A stretch of DNA of 64,000 bases from Bradyrhizobium sp. AZCC 2262 (GTDB lineage: Bacteria; Pseudomonadota; Alphaproteobacteria; Rhizobiales; Xanthobacteraceae), in NCBI RefSeq assembly GCF_036924535.1, contig NZ_JAZHRT010000001.1, positions 8,122,001 to 8,186,000 on the forward strand, in the 5' to 3' direction. The position numbers and the translations under genes are program-made. Below, piece after piece: positions 34,878-43,902 of this stretch. The notes below the pieces were generated by a model. It searched no databases and was not told where the DNA came from. It was given only the letters and a program-made list of their open reading frames with translations. How positions within the stretch are numbered: position 1 is the stretch's first letter; every line of letters starts with the position of its first letter.

Positions 34878-36227
34878 TTGACCCATTCAACCACCCAAAC
34901 CCCGCTGGAATCACGCACAAGCGGCCCTTTGAGCGGCAAAGTTCGCGTTCCCGGCGACAAGTCGATTTCGCACCGTGCCCTCATCCTGGGGGCGCTTTCG
35001 GTCGGTGAAACCAGGATTTCCGGCCTGCTCGAGGGCGAAGACGTCCTCAACACCGCAAAATCGATGCAGGCGCTAGGCGCTAGGGTCGAGCGGACGGGGC
35101 CGTTTGCCTGGAAGGTCGCCGGCGTGGGGGTAGCGGGTTTTGCGGAGCCAGGTTCCCCGCTCGATTTCGGCAATTCCGGTACCGGCTGCCGGTTGGTGAT
35201 GGGGGCGGTCGCGGGGTGCCCGATCACGGCCGTGTTCGACGGCGACGCCTCGCTGCGGTCCCGCCCGATGCGCCGGATCCTCGATCCGCTGGAACTGATG
35301 GGGGCCAAAGCCGGTGAGTGCAAGGAAGGTGGCCGCCTGCCGCTGACGCTGCACGGCGCCCGCGATCCCGTGCCGATCCTCTACCGGACTCCCGTGGCCT
35401 CGGCCCAGATCAAGTCGGCGGTGCTGCTGGCGGGACTTGCCGCGCCGGGCGTTACCACGGTCATCGAACAGGAAGCCAGCCGCGACCACACCGAGCTGAT
35501 GCTGAAACATTTCGGCGCCGAGATCGTCTCCGTCAATGAAGGCATCCACGGCCGCAAGATCGCGCTCACGGGCCAGCCCGAGCTGCATGGCGCTGATGTC
35601 GTGGTGCCCGCCGATCCGTCCTCGGCCGCATTCCCGATCGTGGCGGCGCTGATTGTAGATGGCTCCGACGTGACTTTTTCCGACGTCATGACCAATCCGC
35701 TGCGCACCGGCCTGTTCACGACGCTGCGCGAAATGGGCGCGTCCATCGAAGAAAGCGAAGTCCGCGGCGATGCCGGCGAACCGATGGCCCGCTTGCGCGT
35801 GCGCGCCTCCAAACTGCGCGGCGTCGAGGTGCCGCCGGAGCGCGCGCCCTCGATGATCGACGAATATCTGGTGCTGGCGGTGGCAGCCTCCTTCGCCGAA
35901 GGCACCACCATCATGCGCGGCCTGCAGGAGCTGCGCGTCAAGGAATCCGACCGGCTGGAGGCGACTGCCGCCATGCTGCGCTCCACCATGCGCGTCAACG
36001 GCGTCAAGGTCGAGATCGCGGGCGACGATCTGATCGTCGAGGGCCGCGGCCATGTGCCCGGCGGCGGCCTTGTCGCCACCCACATGGATCACCGCATCGC
36101 GATGTCCGCGCTGGTGATGGGGCTCGCTGCCGACAAGCCGGTCAAGGTCGACGACACCGCCTTCATCGCCACCAGCTTTCCGGATTTCCTCCCGATGATG
36201 CGCTCGCTGGGGGCTGAGTTCTCATGA
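34878..36227 (+). CDS. aroA: 3-Phosphoshikimate 1-carboxyvinyltransferase (EPSP synthase, class II)
   Basis: The sixth shikimate-pathway enzyme, joining PEP and shikimate-3-phosphate. TTG 34878 with AGAGG upstream gives 449 residues. [52 protein letters not shown] and [16 protein letters not shown] are all present; the pattern SAQxK and RDHTE marks the class II type (CP4-like). At the position equal to CP4 Ala100 this protein has Gly101, so glyphosate tolerance of the CP4 kind is not assured. GTG 34845 would add 11 residues. Confidence 0.96.
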   Translation: MTHSTTQTPLESRTSGPLSGKVRVPGDKSISHRALILGALSVGETRISGLLEGEDVLNTAKSMQALGARVERTGPFAWKVAGVGVAGFAEPGSPLDFGNSGTGCRLVMGAVAGCPITAVFDGDASLRSRPMRRILDPLELMGAKAGECKEGGRLPLTLHGARDPVPILYRTPVASAQIKSAVLLAGLAAPGVTTVIEQEASRDHTELMLKHFGAEIVSVNEGIHGRKIALTGQPELHGADVVVPADPSSAAFPIVAALIVDGSDVTFSDVMTNPLRTGLFTTLREMGASIEESEVRGDAGEPMARLRVRASKLRGVEVPPERAPSMIDEYLVLAVAASFAEGTTIMRGLQELRVKESDRLEATAAMLRSTMRVNGVKVEIAGDDLIVEGRGHVPGGGLVATHMDHRIAMSALVMGLAADKPVKVDDTAFIATSFPDFLPMMRSLGAEFS

Positions 36228-36237
36228 GGCGGGCGCG

Positions 36238-36843
36238 ATGAGTGCAACCTTCGACCGCGACGCGCTCCTCGACGCCTTTGACAGGATTGGACGCGCGGCG
36301 GTCGACGCCGGAACGAAGCTGCAAATCGCCGTGTATGGTGGGTCCGCGCTGATGCTGGCGAGCAATTTTCGGTTTGCAACGGAAGACGTCGACGTATCCA
36401 AACTCGACCATCCGCTGCCAGACTGGTTGGCAACCGTTGTGCAAGAACTCGCCGACCAGAACCATTGGCAGAAGGACTGGTTCAACGACGGAGTGGCGTT
36501 TCACCTCAGCCCGCTCGCAGGCAGTGCCGCCGACCATCTTGAGTTCGGGACTTTTCCTCGCGATGGTACGCCGGCAGGGCTCGTGGTTTCGGTTCCGTCG
36601 GCAGAGTATTTGCTAGCGCTTAAATTGAAGGCGTTCAGGATCATGGATCCGATTCGCGGCGAAACCGAGCGGTTGGACATACTGAATTTGATGCGCGTTG
36701 TCGGGATATCGACGGTGGACGAAGCCATCGCCCTGCTGGGTCGATATTTCCCCCTCAGCGCCGCCTCTTCGGAGAAGCAACAGTTCTTGCTGAGGCACAT
36801 GAATCGCGAGGGAGTGGCCGATGCGCCCGAATACCCTCGCTGA
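36238..36843 (+). CDS. Nucleotidyltransferase-fold protein (DUF6036/AbiEii-like)
   Basis: A 201-residue protein with a minimal nucleotidyltransferase signature: VYGGSALMLAS (helix-loop GGS) and, about 15 residues on, FATEDVDVSKLD (paired carboxylates). The C-terminal part SAEYLLALKLKAFRIMD.. RLDILNLMRVVG resembles AbiEii/MenT-type toxins. It begins 11 bp after aroA (GAGG ribosome site) and overlaps the next gene by 23 bp, an arrangement typical of two-gene modules. Role as toxin of a type IV-like system, or a nucleotide-transferring regulator, is inference. Codon use is less GC-rich than its neighbours. Confidence 0.75.
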   Translation: MSATFDRDALLDAFDRIGRAAVDAGTKLQIAVYGGSALMLASNFRFATEDVDVSKLDHPLPDWLATVVQELADQNHWQKDWFNDGVAFHLSPLAGSAADHLEFGTFPRDGTPAGLVVSVPSAEYLLALKLKAFRIMDPIRGETERLDILNLMRVVGISTVDEAIALLGRYFPLSAASSEKQQFLLRHMNREGVADAPEYPR

Positions 36844-37228
36844 AGCCGTCCAAACCATTCAGGCCGGTTCGGCGCGCGAAACGGTATTGGCCGAATTCGT
36901 GGATAGTTTCGACTCAGCGCAAACCGATCAGGATCGCTACGCGTCGATCGAGGAAGAGCCGGAACTGACTGGTGACGACCAGCTCGACGCCCTCGTGGGT
37001 GCTATCGCCGAATATCTGGCCAAGCAGCGCAGATTGGGGCGAGTTCCGCATTGGGTCTGCGATCCTGCGCGCCGTCTGGAAAAGCCCTGGTTTACGGTGA
37101 CGAGTCCGTCCGATTCCATGCGCGAATATCTGACCTTCAGCAGTCCTGCCGAATTTGCGTCGCGCAACATTTTTACCGAAGAGCGACCGTTACGGCGTGC
37201 ACGCGGCCCGCATCCGTCAGAGCAATAG
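36821..37228 (+). CDS. Conserved hypothetical protein, partner of the nucleotidyltransferase
   Basis: A 135-residue soluble protein of unknown family. An acidic helical N-terminus (residues 1-65) is followed by a compact motif VPHWVCDPARRLEKPWF and then LTFSSPAEFASRNIFTEERPLRRARG. The WxxDPxRxLxxPWF...SPaxFxxRNIF pattern is one I associate with genes beside DUF6036-type nucleotidyltransferases. GGAG lies 7 bases before ATG 36821, inside the upstream gene. Likely the cognate partner (antitoxin or substrate-binding); no HTH is apparent. Confidence 0.65.
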   Translation: MRPNTLAEAVQTIQAGSARETVLAEFVDSFDSAQTDQDRYASIEEEPELTGDDQLDALVGAIAEYLAKQRRLGRVPHWVCDPARRLEKPWFTVTSPSDSMREYLTFSSPAEFASRNIFTEERPLRRARGPHPSEQ

Positions 37229-37246
37229 AGCACGCGCCCGCGCGGC

Positions 37247-37847
37247 TCAGGAGGGCGCGAGCCCGAGGCTGGTCACCGCCTCGAGCCAGATCGGCGATTC
37301 TTCCTTGTAGAGTTTCTGCGTCTGCTCGAACGTCATCGCGGTATCGTCGACGCCGAATGATTTCATGAGCTGCAGCACCTTCTCGTTCTTGCCGCCGGCG
37401 ACCAGGAGTTTTGACAGCTTTTGAATGACGGCTGCCGGCGTGCCCATCGGCACCGCGCAGCACTGGAAGCCGGTCAGCTTGAAAATGGGCGATGTCGTGC
37501 CCTGCTCGGCAAAAGAAGGAACGTCGGGCAAGGTCGACATGCGCTTGCGCGAGACAGCGACCGGACGGCCGCGGCCGCTTTGTAACACGGACAACGCCGC
37601 GGAATAGCTGCCGTGGGCGCCGTCGATAAATCCGCCGGCGAGATCGGTCCACATCGGGGCTTCGCCGCATAGTGCACGGCTTCCATCCTGAGACCATACT
37701 GCTTGTTCATTTCGGCGACCGCCATGTGCGCGTATGAGCCGGCGCCATAGGCCAGTCGGTCTGCGCGTGGGCCGAGGACCCGATCAGGGGGATCGCCGAG
37801 GTGGCCGCGGCGCTGCCGATAAAACGACGTCGTGAAATGGCGCTCAT
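37247..37847 (-). pseudogene. Decayed TctC/Bug-family periplasmic receptor
   Basis: Fragments of a tripartite tricarboxylate transporter binding protein. The N-terminus MSAISRRRFIGSAAATSAIPLIGSSAHAQ (Tat-type signal, ATG 37847, GGAGGG site) is intact. It jumps directly to LAYGAGSYAHMAVAEMNKQYGL, implying loss of about 100 internal residues, then loses one base near 37667-37672, and continues in another frame as MWTDLAGGFIDGAHGSYSAALSVL..PDVPSFAEQG to the C-terminus. Total 601 bp against about 1 kb for an intact gene. Non-functional; a relic in the aroA-cmk gap. Confidence 0.85.
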
Positions 37848-38004
37848 CGTATCCCTCCGGCCGGTGCTATTTCTGCAGATCCTTGGATGGAATTCCGGGC
37901 AGGTCTCAGAATAGGGACGGTCGACGGCCTGGGCGAGGAACATTTGGACGCACCTGCGTCTCCACGGCCTTGACCACATGGCCGCTCTGTCGCACATGGC
38001 TCTG

Positions 38005-38646
38005 ATGATCATCGCCATCGACGGACCGGCGGCATCCGGCAAGGGCACGCTCGGCAAACGCCTCGCCCACCATTACGGCTATCGCCATCTCGACACCGGC
38101 GTGATCTATCGCGCGGTCGCGAAAGCGCTGCTGGATGAGGGGTTTGACCTCACCGACGAGGCGCGGGCGGTGGCGGTTGCCATGGAGCTCGATCCCGAAA
38201 GGTTCGGCCATCCCGAGTTGAAGACGCAGCGCATCGGCGATGCCGCCTCTGTCGTGTCGGCAATACCCAGCGTGCGCGAGGCGCTGGTCAATTTTCAGCG
38301 CCAGTTCGCGGCCGATCCGCCGGGCGCCGTGCTCGACGGGCGCGACATCGGAACCGTGATCTGCCCGAATGCCGATGTGAAGATTTTCGTGGTCGCCGAC
38401 CCGCATGTGCGTGCCCGCCGCCGCACGCTGGAGGCGCTGGCGCGCGGCGAAGCCGCCGACGAGGCGCTGGTTCTGGCCGATATTCTCAAGCGCGATGAAC
38501 GGGACAAGAACCGCGCAGCCGCCCCCCTGAAGGCCGCCGAGGACGCCCATATCCTGGATAATTCCAATCTCGACATCGAAGGCGGCGTTCGCGCCGCCAT
38601 TGCGATCGTCGAGGCGGTCCGCGCCGGGCGGGGAAGCTCTCGCTAG
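38005..38646 (+). CDS. cmk: Cytidylate kinase
   Basis: A 213-residue CMP/dCMP kinase starting [21 protein letters not shown] (Walker [10 protein letters not shown]). The hinge TGVIYRAVA, the CMP-binding [17 protein letters not shown] and the lid region [10 protein letters not shown] are as in the family. In-frame ATGs at 37978 and 37996 are possible; 38005 fits family alignment. In rhizobia cmk normally follows aroA directly and precedes rpsA; here the module described above intervenes. Confidence 0.94.
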   Translation: MIIAIDGPAASGKGTLGKRLAHHYGYRHLDTGVIYRAVAKALLDEGFDLTDEARAVAVAMELDPERFGHPELKTQRIGDAASVVSAIPSVREALVNFQRQFAADPPGAVLDGRDIGTVICPNADVKIFVVADPHVRARRRTLEALARGEAADEALVLADILKRDERDKNRAAAPLKAAEDAHILDNSNLDIEGGVRAAIAIVEAVRAGRGSSR

Positions 38647-38664
38647 TTGGGTCCGAAACGCGTG

Positions 38665-38835
38665 TCAGTTCTTGGAGCGTGCGCGATCGAAGGGCAATTG
38701 CTGTTCGGCCATCATGACGGGCTTCGATTTGGCAGCGGCAATCGCCTTGTCGGTCGCAAAGGCACCCGGCTTGCCGGCAACGGCCGTGGCGACGGTAAAG
38801 GCGGCGATGGCGGTCAGAGCAATCAGGCTCTTCAT
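38665..38835 (-). CDS. Small exported hypothetical protein
   Basis: A 56-residue product with a clear signal peptide (MKSLIALTAIAAFTVATAVA) and a short mature part KPGAFATDKAIAAAKSKPVM.. . ATG 38835 has AGGGG about 6 bases upstream. It lies on the strand opposite cmk and rpsA, in the gap between them. No family recognised; the signal and ribosome site support a real gene. Role unknown. Confidence 0.6.
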   Translation of the reverse strand: MKSLIALTAIAAFTVATAVAGKPGAFATDKAIAAAKSKPVMMAEQQLPFDRARSKN

Positions 38836-39010
38836 GGGGGCACCCCTGTTTTTGGACGGCGCCATCGTATGAGGCCGCGATTAAGGTCGGGTTCCAGCCC
38901 ACCCAAGGCCCGCGGACCTTTCGCGTCATGCGGTCAATAAGGCGTTGAAAGCGCGGGACCATGGTTAGCGTCCGTCAGCCTTAAGGGCCCGTAAATCGGG
39001 CATTTCCGGC

Positions 39011-39323
39011 TTGCCGAAAATGGCCCTTGGGGCTATATCCACGCCCATCCGGGCCGCCATCGATAAGATCAGGGCTGTCCGAGCGGGCCGGCGGGAGGTT
39101 TGAACCCCTGCTGTCATTGGAGGAAAGCCCGCTCCAGGTTCTTGAAGTCGATACGCTCGTTTCAGGCTCCGGATAAATCAAACGTACCGAACGTGCAGGC
39201 ATGCTGCCGGCCCGCTTTTGCGCCTCCCGCAAACAGCGGTCGTTGGGATTTGCGGACCCCGACACTTCACGCGCGATACGCCCCTTAACCCGAATGGCCG
39301 GCAATACCGCATCTGGAGAACAT
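39011..39323 (+). promoter_or_regulatory. rpsA promoter and long structured leader
   Basis: The 488-bp gap 38836-39323 has no gene. A candidate promoter is TTGCCG (39011-39016), 17-bp spacer, TATATC (39034-39039). That would give a leader of about 275 nt with a stem GAGCGGGC/GCCCGCTC (39081-39088 with 39127-39134), ending in CTGGAGAA before the rpsA ATG. Autogenous control by S1 protein, known for E. coli rpsA, is a plausible role for such a leader but is not shown. Confidence 0.5.
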
Positions 39324-41024
39324 ATGGCTTCGACTGCTGCTTCTTATAATCCTACCCGTGACGATTTCGCTGCAATGCTGGACGAGTCCTTCGCCGGCGG
39401 CAATCTGCAGGAAAGCTCCGTCATCAAGGGCAAGGTAGTTGCAATTGAAAAGGACATGGCCGTCATCGACGTCGGCCTGAAGACCGAAGGCCGCGTGGCG
39501 CTGCGCGAATTCGCCGGCCCCGGCCGCGAAAGCGATCTCAAGGTTGGCGACGAGGTCGAGGTGTTCCTCGATCGGATCGAAAATGCGCTCGGCGAAGCCG
39601 TGCTGTCGCGCGACAAGGCGCGCCGCGAGGAAAGCTGGGGCAAGCTCGAGAAGGCCTTCAACAACAACGAGAAGGTTCACGGCGTCATCTTCAACCAGGT
39701 CAAGGGCGGCTTCACCGTCGACCTCGACGGCGCTGTCGCCTTCCTGCCGCGCTCGCAGGTCGACATCCGCCCGATCCGCGACGTTGCGCCGCTGATGAAC
39801 AACTCGCAGCCGTTCCAGATCCTCAAGATGGATCGCCGCCGCGGCAACATCGTGGTGTCGCGCCGCACGGTTCTTGAAGAGACCCGCGCCGAGCAGCGCC
39901 AGGAACTGGTGCAGAACCTCGAAGAAGGTCAGGTGATCGACGGCGTGGTCAAGAACATCACCGATTACGGTGCGTTCGTTGATCTCGGCGGCATCGACGG
40001 CCTGCTTCACGTCACCGATATCGCCTGGCGCCGGGTCAACCACCCGACCGAGGTGCTCACCATCGGCCAGACCGTGAAGGTCAAGATCATCAAGATCAAC
40101 CACGAGACCCACCGCATTTCGCTCGGCATGAAGCAGTTGCTGGACGATCCGTGGCAGGGCATCGAGGCGAAGTATCCGCTGAACGCGCGCTTCACCGGCC
40201 GCGTCACCAACATCACCGACTACGGCGCGTTCGTCGAACTGGAGCCGGGTATCGAAGGCCTGATCCACGTCTCGGAAATGTCGTGGACCAAGAAGAACAT
40301 GCACCCCGGCAAGATCGTTTCGACCTCGCAGGAAGTCGAAGTGCAGGTCCTGGAAGTCGATTCGGTCAAGCGCCGCATCTCGCTCGGCCTCAAGCAGACC
40401 ATGCGCAACCCCTGGGAAGTCTTCGTCGAGAAGTTCCCGGTCGGTTCGACCGTCGAAGGCGAAGTCAAGAACAAGACCGAGTTCGGTCTGTTCCTCGGTC
40501 TCGACGGCGACGTCGACGGCATGGTCCATCTGTCCGACCTCGACTGGAAGCTTCCGGGCGAGCAGGTCATCGACAACTTCAAGAAGGGCGACATGGTCAA
40601 GGCCGTGGTGCTCGACGTCGATGTCGAAAAGGAGCGCATCTCGCTCGGCGTCAAGCAGCTCGAAGGCGACCCCTTCGCAGAACCTGGCGACGTCAAGAAG
40701 GGCGCGGTCGTGACCTGCGAAGTGCTCGAAGTGAAGGAAGCCGGCATCGAGGTGAAGATCTCGGGCACCGACTTCACCACCTTCATCAAGCGCTCCGAAC
40801 TCGCCCGTGACCGCAACGATCAGCGCGCCGAACGTTTCGCCGTCGGCGAGAAGGTCGATGCCCGCGTGATCCAGTTCGACAAGAAGGCCCGCAAGGTGCA
40901 GGTCTCGATCAAGGCGCTGGAAGTTGCCGAAGAGAAGGAAGCCATCGCGCAATACGGCTCCTCTGATTCGGGAGCGACGCTGGGCGACATTCTCGGCACC
41001 GCGCTCAAGAACCGAGACAAGTAA
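39324..41024 (+). CDS. rpsA: 30S ribosomal protein S1
   Basis: A 566-residue S1 with six S1 (OB-fold) repeats: two less-conserved N-terminal domains that dock on S2, and four RNA-binding ones (VDGVVKNITDYGAFVDLGGIDGLLHVTD.., RFTGRVTNITDYGAFVELEPGIEGLIHVSEMSW.., VEGEVKNKTEFGLFLGLDGDVDGMVHLSDLDW.. and a degenerate sixth). It recruits and unfolds mRNA for the 30S subunit. GGAG precedes ATG 39324; the frame open to 39201 is not family-like. A strong terminator follows 28 bp later. Confidence 0.98.
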   Translation: MASTAASYNPTRDDFAAMLDESFAGGNLQESSVIKGKVVAIEKDMAVIDVGLKTEGRVALREFAGPGRESDLKVGDEVEVFLDRIENALGEAVLSRDKARREESWGKLEKAFNNNEKVHGVIFNQVKGGFTVDLDGAVAFLPRSQVDIRPIRDVAPLMNNSQPFQILKMDRRRGNIVVSRRTVLEETRAEQRQELVQNLEEGQVIDGVVKNITDYGAFVDLGGIDGLLHVTDIAWRRVNHPTEVLTIGQTVKVKIIKINHETHRISLGMKQLLDDPWQGIEAKYPLNARFTGRVTNITDYGAFVELEPGIEGLIHVSEMSWTKKNMHPGKIVSTSQEVEVQVLEVDSVKRRISLGLKQTMRNPWEVFVEKFPVGSTVEGEVKNKTEFGLFLGLDGDVDGMVHLSDLDWKLPGEQVIDNFKKGDMVKAVVLDVDVEKERISLGVKQLEGDPFAEPGDVKKGAVVTCEVLEVKEAGIEVKISGTDFTTFIKRSELARDRNDQRAERFAVGEKVDARVIQFDKKARKVQVSIKALEVAEEKEAIAQYGSSDSGATLGDILGTALKNRDK

Positions 41025-41052
41025 GCGCTTAGCTTATCTGTCTGTGACATCA

Positions 41053-41080
41053 GGCCCCGGTTTCGACCGGGGCCTTTTTT
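41053..41080 (+). terminator. Rho-independent terminator of rpsA
   Basis: Perfect 9-bp stem GGCCCCGGT/ACCGGGGCC with a UUCG tetraloop and T6. A textbook intrinsic terminator. Confidence 0.97.
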
Positions 41081-41108
41081 CGTTTGAGCCGTCATCCCGG
41101 CGGCGCCC

Positions 41109-41143
41109 GTAGCCCGGATTTCGCTTCGCTCCATCCGGGCTAC
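41109..41143. repeat. Palindromic repeat, family A copy 2
   Basis: GTAGCCCGGAT..ATCCGGGCTAC, a compact 35-bp version of the element at 6688-6746, between the rpsA terminator and sppA. Confidence 0.85.
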
Positions 41144-41252
41144 AATTGCAGGGGTCTTGTTTTCTTCATATTGCACCGCAATTGATATAATCAGGTAACG
41201 CTTAGCTCACGCTGCGAGCGCAAAACGCGCTGATTATTTCAGGAGAAATTCG

Positions 41253-42233
41253 ATGTCGCTCGATTCGGACGTGATCGTCGATCGCCGCAGGATCCGCCGC
41301 AAGCTGACCTTCTGGCGTGTCGCGGCTGGCCTGGTTGCCATCGCGGCGATCGTCACCGTCGGCGCGATCGCGACAAAGATCGGGCCGGCTGCGCTCTCGG
41401 CATCGGGATCGATCGCGCGGGTCAACATCGAAGGCCTGATCCGCAGCGACCAGCAACGGGTCGAGGCGCTGGAGCGGCTGGAGAAATCGAGCCACGTCGC
41501 CGTCATCGTCCACATCAACTCGCCGGGCGGCACCACGGCCGGCTCCGAGCAGCTCTATGATTCGCTGGTGCGCGTGAAGGCCAAGAAGCCGCTGGTGGTG
41601 GTGGTCGAGGGGCTGGCCGCGTCGGGCGGTTACATCACGGCGATCGCAGCCGATCATATCGTCGCCCGCCAGAGCTCGCTGGTCGGCTCGATCGGCGTGC
41701 TGTTCCAGTTTCCGAATTTCACTGACCTGATGAAGACCGTGGGCGTCAAGGTCGAGGAGGTGAAATCCTCGCCGTTGAAGGCTGCGCCCAACGGTTTCGA
41801 GCCGACCAGCCCGGAGGCGCGCGCCGCGCTCGACGCGCTGGTGAAGGATTCCTATGCCTGGTTCCGCGGCCTGGTGAAGGAGCGGCGCGGCATGGACGAC
41901 GCGCTACTCGAAAAGGTTGCGGACGGACGGGTCTTCACTGGTCGTCAGGCGGTCGAATTGAAGCTTATCGATCAGCTTGGTGATGAAAAAGCAGCCATTG
42001 CCTGGCTGGTTGCCGAAAAGAAGATCAAGAGCGATCTGCCAGTGCGCGATTACAAGCTGACCCCGCAGTTCGGCGACCTGACGTTCCTGCGCGCGGCGGC
42101 TTCTGTCACGTTCGATGCGCTCGGCCTGAGTTCCATCGCGCGCCAGATCGAGCAGGCCGGCGTTGCCCAGGCGGTCGATCAGCTCTCGCTTGGCGGCATG
42201 TTGGCGTTGTGGCGCCCCGCAGCCACCAACTGA
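41253..42233 (+). CDS. sppA: Signal peptide peptidase SppA (short form)
   Basis: A 326-residue S49 serine protease: an N-terminal membrane anchor (about 26-48), then the catalytic core. INSPGGTTAGSEQLYDSL is the oxyanion segment; the nucleophile is the Ser in GLAASGGYITAIAAD; the Lys base is in VEEVKSSPLKAAPNGFEP. This is the single-domain (36K) form, half the length of E. coli SppA, probably working as an octamer to degrade cleaved signal peptides. AGGAGAAA lies before ATG 41253. Confidence 0.95.
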   Translation: MSLDSDVIVDRRRIRRKLTFWRVAAGLVAIAAIVTVGAIATKIGPAALSASGSIARVNIEGLIRSDQQRVEALERLEKSSHVAVIVHINSPGGTTAGSEQLYDSLVRVKAKKPLVVVVEGLAASGGYITAIAADHIVARQSSLVGSIGVLFQFPNFTDLMKTVGVKVEEVKSSPLKAAPNGFEPTSPEARAALDALVKDSYAWFRGLVKERRGMDDALLEKVADGRVFTGRQAVELKLIDQLGDEKAAIAWLVAEKKIKSDLPVRDYKLTPQFGDLTFLRAAASVTFDALGLSSIARQIEQAGVAQAVDQLSLGGMLALWRPAATN

Positions 42234-42343
42234 GCCGCACCGGCTGCGGTTCGTCACATTCTCCCGCACTGCGGGTGTCGTCACAAACCCCCTCCGGGTC
42301 GTTTGTCACGTGCTTTCGCGCTGCCCAAAAGTGATTTAGCGAC

Positions 42344-42371
42344 TTGACAGTGCAAGGCATTTTCACGGAAA
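42344..42371 (+). promoter_or_regulatory. Candidate ihfB promoter
   Basis: A perfect -35 TTGACA (42344-42349) lies 56 bp before the ihfB start; the -10 about 17 bp on is poor (GGAAAT-like), so it may need an activator or be coincidental. The intergenic region 42234-42404 holds nothing else recognised. Confidence 0.3.
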
Positions 42372-42404
42372 TGGTTATCCGCACGGTCCCGGATCCCAAC
42401 TTCG

Positions 42405-42710
42405 ATGATCAAATCCGAACTTGTTCAGCGCATCGCCGAGCACAACCCGCACCTCTACCAGCGGGATGTGGAGAACATTGTGAATGCGATCCTCGATGAG
42501 ATCGTCGCTGCGCTAGCGCGCGGCGACCGTGTCGAGCTGCGCGGTTTCGGCGCTTTCTCGGTCAAGCATCGCCCGGCGCGCGCGGGGCGCAATCCACGCA
42601 CCGGCGCGCATGTGCCGGTCGACCAGAAGAGCGTGCCGTTCTTCAAGACCGGCAAGGAAATGCGCGAGCGGCTGAATCGCGAGGATGGCTCGCCCGAGGC
42701 CGGCGCGTAG
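42405..42710 (+). CDS. ihfB: Integration host factor subunit beta
   Basis: A 101-residue DNA-bending protein (HU/IHF fold): [86 protein letters not shown]. The intercalating Pro of the beta arm is in GRNPRTG, and the RGFGAF core is standard. IHF-beta rather than HU is suggested by IVNAILDEI and by linkage to sppA and rpsA, the conserved rpsA-ihfB neighbourhood. It assists sigma54 promoters, recombination and nucleoid structure. Confidence 0.94.
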   Translation: MIKSELVQRIAEHNPHLYQRDVENIVNAILDEIVAALARGDRVELRGFGAFSVKHRPARAGRNPRTGAHVPVDQKSVPFFKTGKEMRERLNREDGSPEAGA

Positions 42711-42791
42711 GCGCTTTTCGAGTTTAACTAGATGTAGCCGTGTTGCAGGGTTTCATCCCCGCCTTTCTCCGATCACTACGAGCGGATGGTC

Positions 42792-43184
42792 ATGCGAAAG
42801 TTCTTCACGGCGCTGGTCGTCATTCCCCTAGGGCTCATCTTTATCGTCTTCGCGGTCGCCAACCGCCATTTCGTGACGGTATCGTTCGATCCCTTCAATT
42901 CGACCGATCCGGCGATTGCGGTGTCGATGCCGCTATTCGCCGTAATCATTGCGGTGGCTATTCTGGGGGTGGCGGCGGGCGGCATGGCGACCTGGTTCCG
43001 CCAGCGCCACTGGCGCCGCGCGGCACGCCAGCATGAGGCGGATGCCCGCCGGGCGAGGGCTGAGACCGCCGATTTAAGGGCCGCAGCGGCGGTTTCCCGG
43101 GCCGATCAGCAGCGGCTTCCGGCGCCCTCCCAGTACGGCATCTACGGGGCTACAGGGCGAGACAAGCAGGGCGCGACGTTGTAG
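42792..43184 (+). CDS. LapA-domain (DUF1049) membrane protein
   Basis: A 130-residue protein with two transmembrane helices (about 5-26 and 45-66) and a cytosolic Arg/Ala-rich coiled-coil tail (RQRHWRRAARQHEADARRARAETADLRAA). This is the lipopolysaccharide assembly protein A domain layout (LapA/YciS). ATG 42792 has GAGCGG 6 bases before; ATG 42786 is an alternative. It lies between ihfB and trpF, as in other alphaproteobacteria. By LapA analogy it may regulate LpxC turnover with LapB. Confidence 0.85.
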   Translation: MRKFFTALVVIPLGLIFIVFAVANRHFVTVSFDPFNSTDPAIAVSMPLFAVIIAVAILGVAAGGMATWFRQRHWRRAARQHEADARRARAETADLRAAAAVSRADQQRLPAPSQYGIYGATGRDKQGATL

Positions 43185-43246
43185 AACCCGCCCCGTCAGC
43201 CCTGTTCCAGCCGGTTACGGGGCTCGAAATCCGTACCCGAGAAACC

Positions 43247-43902
43247 ATGTCCCTGCTCGTCAAAATTTGCGGCCTGTCCACCCGCGAGACGCTCGACACA
43301 GCGCTTGCGGCTGGCGCCGACATGGTTGGCTTCGTGTTTTTTCCACCGTCGCCGCGCCATCTCAGTCTCGAGACCGCGCGGGAACTCGGCAGGCAGGCCA
43401 CGGGCCGCGCGACCAAGGTGGCGCTGACCGTCGATGCGGACGACGCGACGCTCGAAAATATCGTCGAGACGCTGCGTCCGGACCTGCTGCAGCTGCACGG
43501 CAAGGAAACCACCGCGCGCGTACGCGACATCAAGGCGAAGTTCGCACTGCCGGTCATGAAGGTGATAGCGGTCGAGACGTCGACCGATCTCGCGGCGCTG
43601 CCGGGCTATGCCAGCGTCGCCGACCGCATCCTGTTCGACGCCCGCGCGCCCAAGGGCGCCACCCGCCCCGGCGGGCTGGGGGCCGTGTTCGACTGGCACG
43701 TTTTGGAAAAGCTCGATCTCCAGCTGCCCTTCATGGTCTCGGGCGGGCTTTCCGCCGACAACGTCGCGGAGGCGGTCCGCGTCACCCGCGCCGGCGGCGT
43801 CGATGTATCCTCCGGCGTGGAAAGCGCGCCCGGTGTCAAGGATCCCGAGATGATCCGTAATTTCATTCGCGCCGCGCGCGCCACCGAAGAACTGATGGCC
43901 CG

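Noticed and set aside
39110-39140. GGAGGAAAG resembling the P4 strand of RNase P RNA
   Set aside because: The rest of the RNase P core (P2, P3, the second P4 strand) is missing and the context GCCCGCTCC differs. The motif only forms part of a local stem.
39285-40952. A 555-codon open frame antisense to rpsA
   Set aside because: GC-rich third positions leave long open antisense frames here. It mirrors the S1 repeats and has no ribosome site or family resemblance; rpsA is the real gene.
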